This document shows, piece after piece, positions 1-7,861 of a stretch of 64,000 nucleotides of DNA. A program made the translations under genes and the position numbers. Under the pieces are notes generated by a model, which was not told the DNA's origin, searched no databases, and saw only the letters and a program-made list of their open reading frames with translations. The stretch is taken from the NCBI RefSeq assembly GCF_003149085.1, contig NZ_QGDT01000001.1, positions 682,001 through 746,000 of the forward strand, written 5' to 3'. Each line of letters begins with the position of its first letter. Positions within the stretch are counted from its first letter, which is position 1. The DNA comes from Dyadobacter jejuensis (GTDB lineage: Bacteria > Bacteroidota > Bacteroidia > Cytophagales > Spirosomataceae).

Positions 1-919
1 AAGTGTTCCCAAAGGGAGAGTCATATGGTTTGGATAGTTCTTTCTCTGAATAAAAAGAGTCAACATCTCTTTTTTGCAGTTTAATCATATCGGCGCCAGC
101 TTCTTTGGCCAATTTAATCATTTTTACCAGCCTTTGTGGATCACCAATATGGTTGTTTGTGAATTCGGCTACCACTATAACCTGGTTGCTCTCTTGGCTT
201 CTTTTCAATACTTGTTGATATAATTCCCGATTGGTTGCAAGTAGTCTAGGTTTATGATCAAATTGGAATTCGCCAATTATCTTATTCAAACCCGTCACCG
301 AAATTGAACTATAGTTTTTATTACCAACATGTATTAAATTGATATCAGGATAAAACTTGTTAAAGCCTCTTAAAACACTACTAAATACGGATTCTTGAGT
401 TTTCAAAAAGGCATTTTTGAACTCTAAATCATGCATGTCATAATCATCGTCTTTTAATTTTTCAGATGTAAAATCGAAGCCCAAGAAATAAACTTCGATA
501 GGTAGATTCAAAAAACCTTGATAAATGGTTAGGAATTTGATAGCGGAAAGTACCGTAAAATCAGTCAGGGTGAATTCCGTGTCCTGAATATAACTAAAAG
601 GCTGATCCACTATATCTTGACTGCGAGGTTGGTAATTGGCTTCCAGGTGTTGATCGTCCGGAATTTTTAAATGGTCGGGTGCTACATAAAAATCAGCTTT
701 AAAACCATTTTTTTTTATTTCATTGAAGAAGTCGATTCTATAGAAAAAGGCGACATTTCCGGGAATTATTCTTTCAGAATCATTGAGATTGATAATGAAA
801 AAATTGTTTAATTTTTCCAGAATTATTTCGTGAACAGATTCTCCCTTACCTATGATAGCTATTTTACTTTTCCCCGATTTTAAAGCGATATTTCTGACTT
901 GGCTCAAGAAGTTGTCCAT
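1..919 (-). CDS. NeuB-family nonulosonic acid synthase with extra N-terminal domain (partial, runs off the window)
   Basis: The frame is open from an ATG at 919 on the minus strand to base 1, so at least 306 codons are present and the C-terminus is missing. From about residue 245 the protein reads like the start of sialic-acid synthase NeuB: VVAEFTNNHIGD (around residue 251), then a KEAGADMIKLQKRD segment. NeuB enzymes condense phosphoenolpyruvate with an N-acetyl hexosamine to make sialic, legionaminic or pseudaminic acid. Residues 1-240 are not part of ordinary NeuB. They begin with AIIGKGES (21-28) and contain VYFLGFDF (143-150), a pattern reminiscent of GT42 sialyltransferases such as CstII, or of DUF115-like folds. 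The gene overlaps the 3' end of the preceding phosphatase-family gene by 56 bases, which indicates co-transcription and probably translational coupling. NeuB identity is firm; the N-terminal assignment is inference. Confidence 0.82.
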   Translation of the reverse strand, partial: MDNFLSQVRNIALKSGKSKIAIIGKGESVHEIILEKLNNFFIINLNDSERIIPGNVAFFYRIDFFNEIKKNGFKADFYVAPDHLKIPDDQHLEANYQPRSQDIVDQPFSYIQDTEFTLTDFTVLSAIKFLTIYQGFLNLPIEVYFLGFDFTSEKLKDDDYDMHDLEFKNAFLKTQESVFSSVLRGFNKFYPDINLIHVGNKNYSSISVTGLNKIIGEFQFDHKPRLLATNRELYQQVLKRSQESNQVIVVAEFTNNHIGDPQRLVKMIKLAKEAGADMIKLQKRDVDSFYSEKELSKPYDSPFGNT

Positions 920-1544
920 AGTATGTGGTTTGATTTACAGTGACTGATAAATTATTTTCTAGGGCCAAATTAAGCCCTGGCAGTATATCCCATACCTTCG
1001 CTCCTTTTGGATTTTCAAAGGTGGCGAAAGATCCTGTGATAACATTATACATATTGTATACACAACACCCAATAATCCGATATTCAAAGCCAGGTTCCAA
1101 CTTCAGAATATCTTCCTGCGAAAGACTCGATGAAATACCCGCTATCCGAGACTGAAATCTATTAAACCGATCACCAGTGATCAAATAATTGTCCAGTTCT
1201 GGAAGGGCTAACATTGACTCTTGATGTATACCATTCTTGTAGACTGATACGGCCACTCCCCATTCTTTAAGACCTGAGACAAAGTTTTCAGTTCCGTCAA
1301 TGGGGTCCAAAACAATGACATGGTCCTGAACATAATTTTGCATGTTATTCTCTGGGCTTTCTTCAGATATGAGATAGTACTCAGGACACCATTCACTGAT
1401 ATAAGATTTTATGAGTTGCTCGCATAGCAAATCGCCTTGTGAAACAAAACTATTGTCCTCTTTTAATATTTTAGTGTCACGGAGCTTTATGATTGCTGGA
1501 AGGTGCTGAATAATTATTTCTTTGATATCGGTGCAGATAGACAT
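864..1544 (-). CDS. Inositol monophosphatase-family phosphatase in nonulosonate cluster
   Basis: A 226-residue member of the Mg2+/Li+-sensitive phosphatase superfamily (IMPase, CysQ, FBPase). The metal-binding motifs are visible: acidic SEES at about 60-63, DPIDGT at 80-85 and WDILPG at 186-191 (family form WDxxAG). Family members remove phosphate from inositol phosphate, 3'-phosphoadenosine phosphate or sugar phosphates. It is shorter than the usual 250-270 residues. It lies 8 bases after a CMP-sugar cytidylyltransferase gene and overlaps the start of the NeuB-like gene, so a role in making or recycling an activated nonulosonic acid is likely, for example removing a phosphate from a sugar precursor or CMP product. 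The substrate cannot be told from sequence. A generic CysQ-like housekeeping role is the alternative, but this context argues against it. Confidence 0.8.
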   Translation of the reverse strand: MSICTDIKEIIIQHLPAIIKLRDTKILKEDNSFVSQGDLLCEQLIKSYISEWCPEYYLISEESPENNMQNYVQDHVIVLDPIDGTENFVSGLKEWGVAVSVYKNGIHQESMLALPELDNYLITGDRFNRFQSRIAGISSSLSQEDILKLEPGFEYRIIGCCVYNMYNVITGSFATFENPKGAKVWDILPGLNLALENNLSVTVNQTTYYGQLLEPSQKYRFKIGEK

Positions 1545-1552
1545 ATGTGTTT

Positions 1553-2221
1553 TTATATAGTATGATGATTTAAGACTGTCTTTAAGTATATCTGTTCTGC
1601 TATGAAAAAATCAAGATTATTGTCAATATCCATACCTTCTATTTCCGATACGAAGTGAACGGTAGGATTGGGGCCAATAATGCTTCGAAATTCTATCAAG
1701 GTTTTTCTTGGTATAAGGCATAAACCAAAATTAATCGCCGAAATATCGTTGAAATCCTGGCTTCTAGGATGTTTGTCCAATTCAAAGTTTAAGGGTTTGC
1801 CGTCTTTCCAAAGAAAATGTTTTAGAACTGTTGCCGTTACAATGCTACTATTTTTTTCATTGTAATTGTAGGATTGTATACATTTCGAAAAGGTCTCAGG
1901 TTTTATAAAGGGAGATGTGACTGGGGTATATGCAATCAAATCACAATCGGTAGTTTCTCCTAAATGTTTGAAGTATTCATTCGCAGGCGTATTGGACGAG
2001 GCGTAAGCGGGATCTCTTTCATGGTAATTTACTCCTTGTTCCAAGGCTATGCTAATTGCCTTAGGGGAGTCTGTATTAACCACAATTTCATCAATCTCCG
2101 GAACAAGTTTTAACCATTGTATTTTAAATTCCAATAGACTAGTATTTGAAAATGGGCGAGTGCATTTATCGATCACTCTTTCAGAGCCCTTTCTGACGGG
2201 TATAACTGCAGTTATCTTCAT
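1553..2221 (-). CDS. CMP-nonulosonic acid cytidylyltransferase (NeuA-like)
   Basis: A 222-residue cytidylyltransferase, the normal size for the catalytic domain of CMP-sialic, -legionaminic or -pseudaminic acid synthetases. The N-terminus IPVRKGSERV (7-16) is the nucleotide-binding motif (family IPARxGSKxI). PVTSPFI (100-106) and DIDNNLDF (198-205, family DIDxxxDF) supply the metal-binding acidic residues. The enzyme couples CTP to the nonulosonic acid to give the CMP-activated donor used by sialyltransferases. It is the first gene of a tight three-gene set with the IMPase-like and NeuB-like genes. KDO cytidylyltransferase is a less likely alternative. Which nonulosonic acid is made cannot be decided here, so no symbol is given. 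Confidence 0.85.
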   Translation of the reverse strand: MKITAVIPVRKGSERVIDKCTRPFSNTSLLEFKIQWLKLVPEIDEIVVNTDSPKAISIALEQGVNYHERDPAYASSNTPANEYFKHLGETTDCDLIAYTPVTSPFIKPETFSKCIQSYNYNEKNSSIVTATVLKHFLWKDGKPLNFELDKHPRSQDFNDISAINFGLCLIPRKTLIEFRSIIGPNPTVHFVSEIEGMDIDNNLDFFIAEQIYLKTVLNHHTI

Positions 2222-2419
2222 ATTTTTATCACTTATTGGTATAGATATAAGTCACATCTGTTTATTCTTAATAAAAATTCGAAAACATCTTGGAGCTCGT
2301 TTTGAGACTCTAACTATTGCTAATGAACGCCAAATTAAGAACATGAAGTAATCCATGGTCTTGATTGAAGTATTTAAAAATAAATGAACATCAATAAGCC
2401 ACGGCACTAATAGTAATTC
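2222..2419. other. Intergenic spacer, no gene seen
   Basis: About 200 AT-rich bases separate the glycosyltransferase-like gene from the cytidylyltransferase gene, both on the minus strand. No convincing coding frame, strong hairpin or exact TAnnTTTG box was found. The spacing leaves room for a separate promoter for the nonulosonate trio. Confidence 0.4.
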
Positions 2420-3325
2420 TTACGACCATATTGTACTGGTCATAATTCTTTGTTCATTCTCGGTGCCATGCTCAAACAAACGTGTAAAATTATCACTAAT
2501 CAGTAGATTTTCTTGTTTAAACTGCCAAAGGGTGTGGCTTTTATTCCATTCGGTATACTCGTAGGTAGTTCCTTTTTTATCAATTACCAATACTTTCTTG
2601 TTTTTCTGAATAGTCTGGGCTGTAAATGAATTTTTTCCACTTTCCATCCGATACGCGTCTTTTTTGCTTTTTAATCCATTAATTTTCATTTCGAGCCAAA
2701 ACTCTCTTTCGACAATAAATGCGTTAGTCCTTAGGTGGGGGTTTGGGAACCGAGGAAAATCGGAAAAATCCAGAATAGATTTAATTAAGGCACCAATTAA
2801 GGATAGCCTAGGGCTAATACCTATAGAAAATTTCCCAATTTGAATCGTTTTTTTGGAATAGTTGAGTACGTGGTTTTTGGCTACCTGTTCAGGACTTAAA
2901 AAGTAAGCCATACGTTTAAAACCATTAGATGTCCTACTTTGCCAAGATCCCGTAGCACCTACAAGGCCGACATTGGGTTGTTTTATAGCAGAAAGGAAAA
3001 ATTTGCCCCAATTCGCTGCCAAAATCCTAGAGTAAGTATTCAGAAATAGAAGGTATTTTGATTTTATTTGTTTCGCAATATGACGATAGGCGTAAATATC
3101 TTGACCAGACTCTAGGAATGAGGTTTTGTATTCTATATTTCGGCTTTTTAAAAACTGACAATATGGCTCGATATTATTATCGAGTGTGCCGTTGAACAGA
3201 ATATAGAGTTGATGATCTACGTTTGGGGGGTAGGTTTCGTAGGAATGTACAAATTCGACGAGGTGTTCAATACCATAAGGAACCCACATTAAAAATACAA
3301 TACCTAATTCTGGATTTTTCTTCAT
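2420..3325 (-). CDS. Glycosyltransferase-like protein, GT-A type
   Basis: A 301-residue soluble protein with no signal peptide. The N-terminal half looks like a nucleotide-diphospho-sugar transferase fold: a beta-strand start (LGIVFLMWV, 8-16), YILFNGTLDNN (41-51) and a YLLFLNTYSRIL segment (91-102) at the place where GT2 enzymes carry their DxD metal site. Here that site reads NTY, so the canonical DxD is not visible and activity may be altered. VGLVGATGSW (about 119-128) resembles the GT2 'iG.vG..' loop. It lies 25 bases downstream of a methyltransferase gene and upstream of the nonulosonate trio, within a polysaccharide block on one strand. Transfer of a sugar during glycan assembly is inferred; donor and acceptor are unknown. 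Confidence 0.55.
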   Translation of the reverse strand: MKKNPELGIVFLMWVPYGIEHLVEFVHSYETYPPNVDHQLYILFNGTLDNNIEPYCQFLKSRNIEYKTSFLESGQDIYAYRHIAKQIKSKYLLFLNTYSRILAANWGKFFLSAIKQPNVGLVGATGSWQSRTSNGFKRMAYFLSPEQVAKNHVLNYSKKTIQIGKFSIGISPRLSLIGALIKSILDFSDFPRFPNPHLRTNAFIVEREFWLEMKINGLKSKKDAYRMESGKNSFTAQTIQKNKKVLVIDKKGTTYEYTEWNKSHTLWQFKQENLLISDNFTRLFEHGTENEQRIMTSTIWS

Positions 3326-3350
3326 GATTTAGAAGCCCTTTTTATCAAAT

Positions 3351-4034
3351 CTATCGCTTAACTCCAACAGTAATATATTGTAGAGCTAGAAACTGATTGA
3401 AGAGTCCTAAAGTGAGCATGTTGGAAACACGCCTTAAATTAACTCCTTTTTCAAAAGTCCCTGTAAACATAAAGGAAGGGATCATTTCGGTAACATCAAA
3501 TCCTTTTTGCTCAAAGAGGTCACGCATGTTTTTCTTACAGAAAAACCTTAAGTGAGTTTTATCAAATATTCCACCCTCGGGGTTATAGGCGAATGATCCC
3601 CCAAGAACTATATGATAAAATGCCGATAATTCACGGATGTTGGGAATACTAGCTATAAACACACCACCGGTTTTGGTCCATTTATTAATTTTTTCCATCG
3701 CAGCCCACGGGTCAACCAAATGTTCAAGAACGTCACCACAAATTATCACGTCGAAATAATTGTTGGGTATGTTCAGTTCATCTTTTTCAATATCCGCAAT
3801 AAACATTTGATCGATAGCTTCGTGGGATTGGTTTGTACCATCTAATTTGAATAATTCAATACCCCATACTTCTTGAGCGTAGCCTGACTTTTTTATAGCC
3901 ACAAGGGTATCCCCCCCACCAGCACCAATTTCAAGGACCTTTTGATCTGATTTTTTAGGCATCATTGAGAGGATGTCTTTCCTTGTATTAGTATAGTATA
4001 TTTCATTTTTTGAAATATAAATGTCAGTCATCAT
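3351..4034 (-). CDS. Class I SAM-dependent methyltransferase
   Basis: A 227-residue Rossmann-fold methyltransferase. Motif I is KVLEIGAGGGD (32-42) for S-adenosylmethionine, an acidic residue ending the second strand is in VWGIEL, and the post-motif GDVLEHLVDPW is typical of Methyltransf_11/23 proteins. Proteins of this type in surface-polysaccharide clusters methylate sugars or cap glycan chains. It lies 25 bases upstream of the glycosyltransferase-like gene on the same strand and is probably co-transcribed with it. The C-terminal 40 residues are hydrophobic-aromatic, as in many Bacteroidota glycan methyltransferases. The acceptor is unknown. Confidence 0.82.
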   Translation of the reverse strand: MMTDIYISKNEIYYTNTRKDILSMMPKKSDQKVLEIGAGGGDTLVAIKKSGYAQEVWGIELFKLDGTNQSHEAIDQMFIADIEKDELNIPNNYFDVIICGDVLEHLVDPWAAMEKINKWTKTGGVFIASIPNIRELSAFYHIVLGGSFAYNPEGGIFDKTHLRFFCKKNMRDLFEQKGFDVTEMIPSFMFTGTFEKGVNLRRVSNMLTLGLFNQFLALQYITVGVKR

Positions 4035-4305
4035 ATAGTGAAATGTTTAGTGTAAATTGAATGTATGGCAAGATGGCTAAGAATATTTTCGATTGTGCGA
4101 AGCAGTTTCCCGACCAAAGGATCAACGAAGTGAATAAATTTAACGATTTTATTTTATAATTTTATAGTGAGGCTTTAGCTTAAGTGAAATTCTTATATCG
4201 GCAGTTTTGAAAGATGGCAAAAGGTAAAGGGCCTGAGGGTTTCTTATCACTGAAATCTTAGATTCATGTTTTAGGTTGAATTTGCGTACCTGTTCTTAAT
4301 AACCA
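4035..4305. other. AT-rich intergenic spacer, no gene seen
   Basis: 271 bases between the Wzz-like gene and the methyltransferase gene, very AT-rich around 4130-4200. No plausible gene, strong hairpin or exact Bacteroidota promoter box was identified. It probably contains the start signal for the methyltransferase and glycosyltransferase genes. Confidence 0.35.
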
Positions 4306-5319
4306 TTAAGTAAGTCTAATTTTTCTCCATGGAACTAATAAAAGTATCAGGGTGATCATGAAGCCGGCCAATCCACAACCCACTGCATAGAATAATCGGT
4401 TAGGGCTGCTTCTGTTATTGGGAACTACAGGTGGGTTCAATATCTGGAATAAAGGTTTTTCATCCTGCGACGAAATATTAAGTCTCTCTGATTCACCGAG
4501 TAAGCTATTGTAAATAGAAAACGCAATAGAATACTCTTCCTGTAGTTTTTGCTCCTCAATTTTTGCGGCGTTGGTAAATATATTCCTATTGTTATCACGA
4601 TACTTTTGCAATTTGTATCGAGCCTTCCCCATTCTATCCTTGGCCTTTGACAACTGAGCTGTCAGAAAGTCTCCTTGATCTACGTTTTTTCCGTAACGAT
4701 ATTCGTTTACCGAAATTTTTAAATAACTAATGCAATTGGCTAAGGTGATTGTAGCTATCTTAGGATCTTCCATTTCTACCCCGATCGTTACCATGCCGAG
4801 TTTACTATCGAAATTAGACTCAATAGAGTTTTTAAGTGAAGAAATAACTAACATTTCTTCGGGCTTAAATTTTACAATACTGTCATTTAGAGAGGTGTTT
4901 AGGAAAGTTGGGGGTAATTGAAGTTCAAGTTTTAATTTGTAATAATCAAATAGAGTAGGGAATTTCTTGCCATCTACAGATTCCACCGGTTGCTTCAAAA
5001 GGTGAAGAACAGCAGGGTTACTTTGTAATATATTTGGGTATAGGTCCGGTCTAATAGCATCACTTTCACCTGAGGATGTATTCAAACCAGCCAAGCTTGC
5101 AAGGGACCCTAGACTACTGAGGCTGCCTCGTGAAAACTCAGGTAATAATTCTGCACTGGCTTTATATTTTACAGTTGCCATGTAACTAAGACCAATTCCC
5201 AATCCTCCACCTAAAACGATAGCTAATATCAAAAACTTAAAGTTTTTACCAATTACACGAATTAAATAAAGAACGCTTTTTTCTAAGATATCCTGTTCTT
5301 CTATTGGATTGTTTACCAT
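4306..5319 (-). CDS. Wzz/GumC-type polysaccharide chain-length protein
   Basis: A 337-residue inner-membrane protein with the Wzz layout. A short cytoplasmic N-terminus is followed by a membrane segment (about 29-50, FLILAIVLGGGLGIGLSYM), a periplasmic domain with helical coiled-coil-like stretches (about 205-265), a proline-rich motif ILNPPVVPNNRSSPN (about 293-307), and a second membrane segment (about 312-333). These proteins control chain length and export of O-antigen, capsule or exopolysaccharide, working with a Wza-type outer-membrane channel. No tyrosine-kinase domain follows, so this is the kinase-less type. A Ser/Gly/Leu low-complexity stretch lies near residues 64-80. The neighbouring Wza-like gene is 46 bases upstream in the same direction, consistent with one operon. 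Confidence 0.9.
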   Translation of the reverse strand: MVNNPIEEQDILEKSVLYLIRVIGKNFKFLILAIVLGGGLGIGLSYMATVKYKASAELLPEFSRGSLSSLGSLASLAGLNTSSGESDAIRPDLYPNILQSNPAVLHLLKQPVESVDGKKFPTLFDYYKLKLELQLPPTFLNTSLNDSIVKFKPEEMLVISSLKNSIESNFDSKLGMVTIGVEMEDPKIATITLANCISYLKISVNEYRYGKNVDQGDFLTAQLSKAKDRMGKARYKLQKYRDNNRNIFTNAAKIEEQKLQEEYSIAFSIYNSLLGESERLNISSQDEKPLFQILNPPVVPNNRSSPNRLFYAVGCGLAGFMITLILLLVPWRKIRLT

Positions 5320-5365
5320 TTGTGATTTAGTATAACTTGAAAGAATTAATCGTTACTTTTCTTAA

Positions 5366-7756
5366 TTAAAATAATCGGATAGCGGTTATCGCAATAGTGG
5401 TTATCAAAGAAAACAATGCGAAGCGCTCACCTCTAGACATGGGTTGTTCCAACTTGGGCTCTTTTTCGGGTATTGTAATATGACTACCAGGTTGTACTTT
5501 AGGGTAGGTTCTGAAAAATAAAAAATGTGTTGTCCTATGGGTCCGTCCATTGGGATGGGAAATAAAAACCCGTTTCTTTCTAGCTCTTTCACTAAACCCT
5601 CCTGCTTGTGAGATATAATCTTTAAAGCTAAAATTGGGATCAAAATTCACAATCGATGGGTTATATACCCCTCCACTAATGCTGACAAGTTCCGATTTTA
5701 CAGGAATATATAAGGTGTCGCCATTGGTAAGCAACAGATTTGCTGGTGACGAAGGCTTTTCTAAAATGCTTTTGAGGTCAACGGCTACGGGTTGCCCACG
5801 ACGAAAGAAACGGGCGCCTTGTAAATAGGCTTCAGGCTTTAGCCCACCAGCTTTGGGAAGCAAGTCTGTAATGCGTTCGAAATTATTAATAATAGAATAG
5901 TTCCCTGGATACATGACTTGCCCAAGTACGGTAATCGTTTTTTGATATTCGTAACGGGGTGACTTACGAATGTTTATAATATCGTAAGGAGAAAGTTTAA
6001 ACTGTTGGTCCTCTTCGTTTAATACAAGGTTGTCGGCAATGTTTAAAGTGAAGATCCTAATATTTTGATTGGCGGGTAGGTCAAGGGTGTCTCCTTTTAC
6101 TCTTCGAGAGACCTCGATTCTGTAAGGAATACCGCCCTCTGAGTAACCGCCGGCTTGAAATATTAGGTCGGAGACCGTTATGTCTTTATAGTAATAATAT
6201 GGTCCAGGGTTCATTATCTCCCCTTGAATAGTAAGGTAAGTAAATTGTCTTAAGTCCTCGGTTGACTTAATAGTTAAAACATCACCAGGTAATAATTCAA
6301 TATCAGGTATTTCGCCATTTATGAGCTTACGCAAGTCGATTGCCACGATACCAATTTGTGAGTCCCCATTAACCCGTTCCAAAACGGCCCTATTTAGAAA
6401 TGCCTTTTGTCCTAAGCCTTGGGCCATTTCAATCAGTTCAAGTACGGTATTATTGCGCTCCTCAAGGGGGAATATGCCTGGTGCTGTCACTGCACCTCTA
6501 ATTTCTACTTCATTAGTGACTACTTCTAATATCTTTTTGATCGTAAAAATGTCGCCGTTTTGAGGATGGAAATTTGCAATCATAGACGAATCCAAACTAC
6601 CCGCAAGGTAACTAATTCCCGTATTTCGTTGGTACGTGATTAAGTTTTTATAAGCTGTAGGGGTAAAACCTCCTGCATAGCGTAAAATGTCTTTAATGGT
6701 TTCATTTTCTTTGGCTTCATACAATCCTTTCTTTTTGATTTCCCCCTTCAATTCGATACGATTTTGGTAAGGACGAATCAATATAATATCTTGATCTCGT
6801 AGAGCGATATTATCACTCAAGTCGGCATCTATCAAGAATTTATATAGATCCATTTTACGGATCATTTTTCCATTCCTAATTACTTCTATATCTCTGTAAG
6901 AACCATTGACATTCGGACCTCCAGAAGCATATAAAGCATTAAAAGCCGTGGCAAGGGAAGAAACTGTATAGGTTCCCGGCCTCATCGCTTCTCCAGTAAT
7001 AAGTACTTGAATGCTTCTGACATCCCCTAAGGTTATCGAAGAATAAGTGCCAGACCCGGGGCGATTTAGGCCCGAATAAGCCTGTCGGAGTCTGTTGATT
7101 ATCTTTTCATTGGCTTGTTCAATCGTAAGCCCATTGACATAGACGGGTGCTAAATTTAACATTTTAACACTTCCCTCCGGGTTGACTTTCATTCTAAAAT
7201 TATCTACCGAATTACCATAGATGTCTACGATTAATTCATCATCGGGGCCCAATATATAATTCTTGGGAGTAGCCATCCGTAGGTTAGGTTGGAAGGTCAT
7301 TGATGAAGAAGAAAAGAAGGACTGGCCAAAAGTGTTTTGAATTCTCAGGTCTTGCTTTCTCCTCCCAGATAGGGAATCTCTGTCGTTATTGGTTTCTTCA
7401 TCTAATTTATCCTCGCGCGAATCGTCAATTTCATCCCGGTTTGGGTCTACGGAAGGCTGCTCGTTGGGTAAATTCAGTATTTGTTTTTTTACATTTAAGA
7501 TCTGATCGGTTGTAAACCCGCGATCTCTTGCGGCTTTTTCGATGTCGGTATCCGACATTCCTGATGACTTGGCTCGGTTATAATATTCAGCGGCTTTTGA
7601 GTTGGTCACAGGCCCGGCTGGAGTTTCAATTGTTCCAGAGGATGGATTTGTTGAAGGGGAGGAAGGGGCCGTTTCCTGAGCCTGTACGGTAAGTTGTAAT
7701 GTAAGTAGTAGAGAACAGATGTATAAAGTGTTCCTCCAAATATTTATATAATGCAT
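5366..7756 (-). CDS. SLBB-domain polysaccharide export protein (Wza-like)
   Basis: A 796-residue exported protein with a signal peptide (about 1-26, ending VQAQE). A disordered acidic Ser/Pro/Asp linker (about 28-135) follows, then a Poly_export domain starting at YILGPDDELIVDIYGNS (about 166-182). Several SLBB (soluble ligand-binding beta-grasp) repeats come next, each recognisable by motifs of the type 'v.i.GeV..PG.y', for example ITGEAMRPGTYTV, IRGAVTAPGIFPL and VLGQVMYPGNYSI. The last 20 residues are hydrophobic (ALFSLITTIAITAIRLF) and may be a C-terminal membrane anchor. It is the likely outer-membrane/periplasmic conduit for the polysaccharide made by this block and is longer than E. 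coli Wza (379), as is usual in Bacteroidota. It is paired with the downstream Wzz-like gene. Confidence 0.92.
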   Translation of the reverse strand: MHYINIWRNTLYICSLLLTLQLTVQAQETAPSSPSTNPSSGTIETPAGPVTNSKAAEYYNRAKSSGMSDTDIEKAARDRGFTTDQILNVKKQILNLPNEQPSVDPNRDEIDDSREDKLDEETNNDRDSLSGRRKQDLRIQNTFGQSFFSSSSMTFQPNLRMATPKNYILGPDDELIVDIYGNSVDNFRMKVNPEGSVKMLNLAPVYVNGLTIEQANEKIINRLRQAYSGLNRPGSGTYSSITLGDVRSIQVLITGEAMRPGTYTVSSLATAFNALYASGGPNVNGSYRDIEVIRNGKMIRKMDLYKFLIDADLSDNIALRDQDIILIRPYQNRIELKGEIKKKGLYEAKENETIKDILRYAGGFTPTAYKNLITYQRNTGISYLAGSLDSSMIANFHPQNGDIFTIKKILEVVTNEVEIRGAVTAPGIFPLEERNNTVLELIEMAQGLGQKAFLNRAVLERVNGDSQIGIVAIDLRKLINGEIPDIELLPGDVLTIKSTEDLRQFTYLTIQGEIMNPGPYYYYKDITVSDLIFQAGGYSEGGIPYRIEVSRRVKGDTLDLPANQNIRIFTLNIADNLVLNEEDQQFKLSPYDIINIRKSPRYEYQKTITVLGQVMYPGNYSIINNFERITDLLPKAGGLKPEAYLQGARFFRRGQPVAVDLKSILEKPSSPANLLLTNGDTLYIPVKSELVSISGGVYNPSIVNFDPNFSFKDYISQAGGFSERARKKRVFISHPNGRTHRTTHFLFFRTYPKVQPGSHITIPEKEPKLEQPMSRGERFALFSLITTIAITAIRLF

Positions 7757-7795
7757 GTAGTGAATTAGTTACGATTCAACGTCAAACTAAAGATA

Positions 7796-7848
7796 ATATG
7801 GGGACATTTTAGAGTCCTTTGCGGCAAAGCTACAAAATGTCCCCATAT
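7796..7848. terminator. Perfect 15-bp inverted repeat between aspS and the export gene
   Basis: The arms 7796-7810 and 7834-7848 are exact reverse complements (ATATGGGGACATTTT). The 23-base loop contains a second small stem, CTTTG/CAAAG (7817-7821 and 7825-7829). It lies just past the aspS stop codon and before the SLBB gene, so it most likely ends or attenuates aspS transcription. There is no long T-run on either side, so a processing or stability role is also possible. Confidence 0.6.
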
Positions 7849-7861
7849 CTGTTAGTATTTT

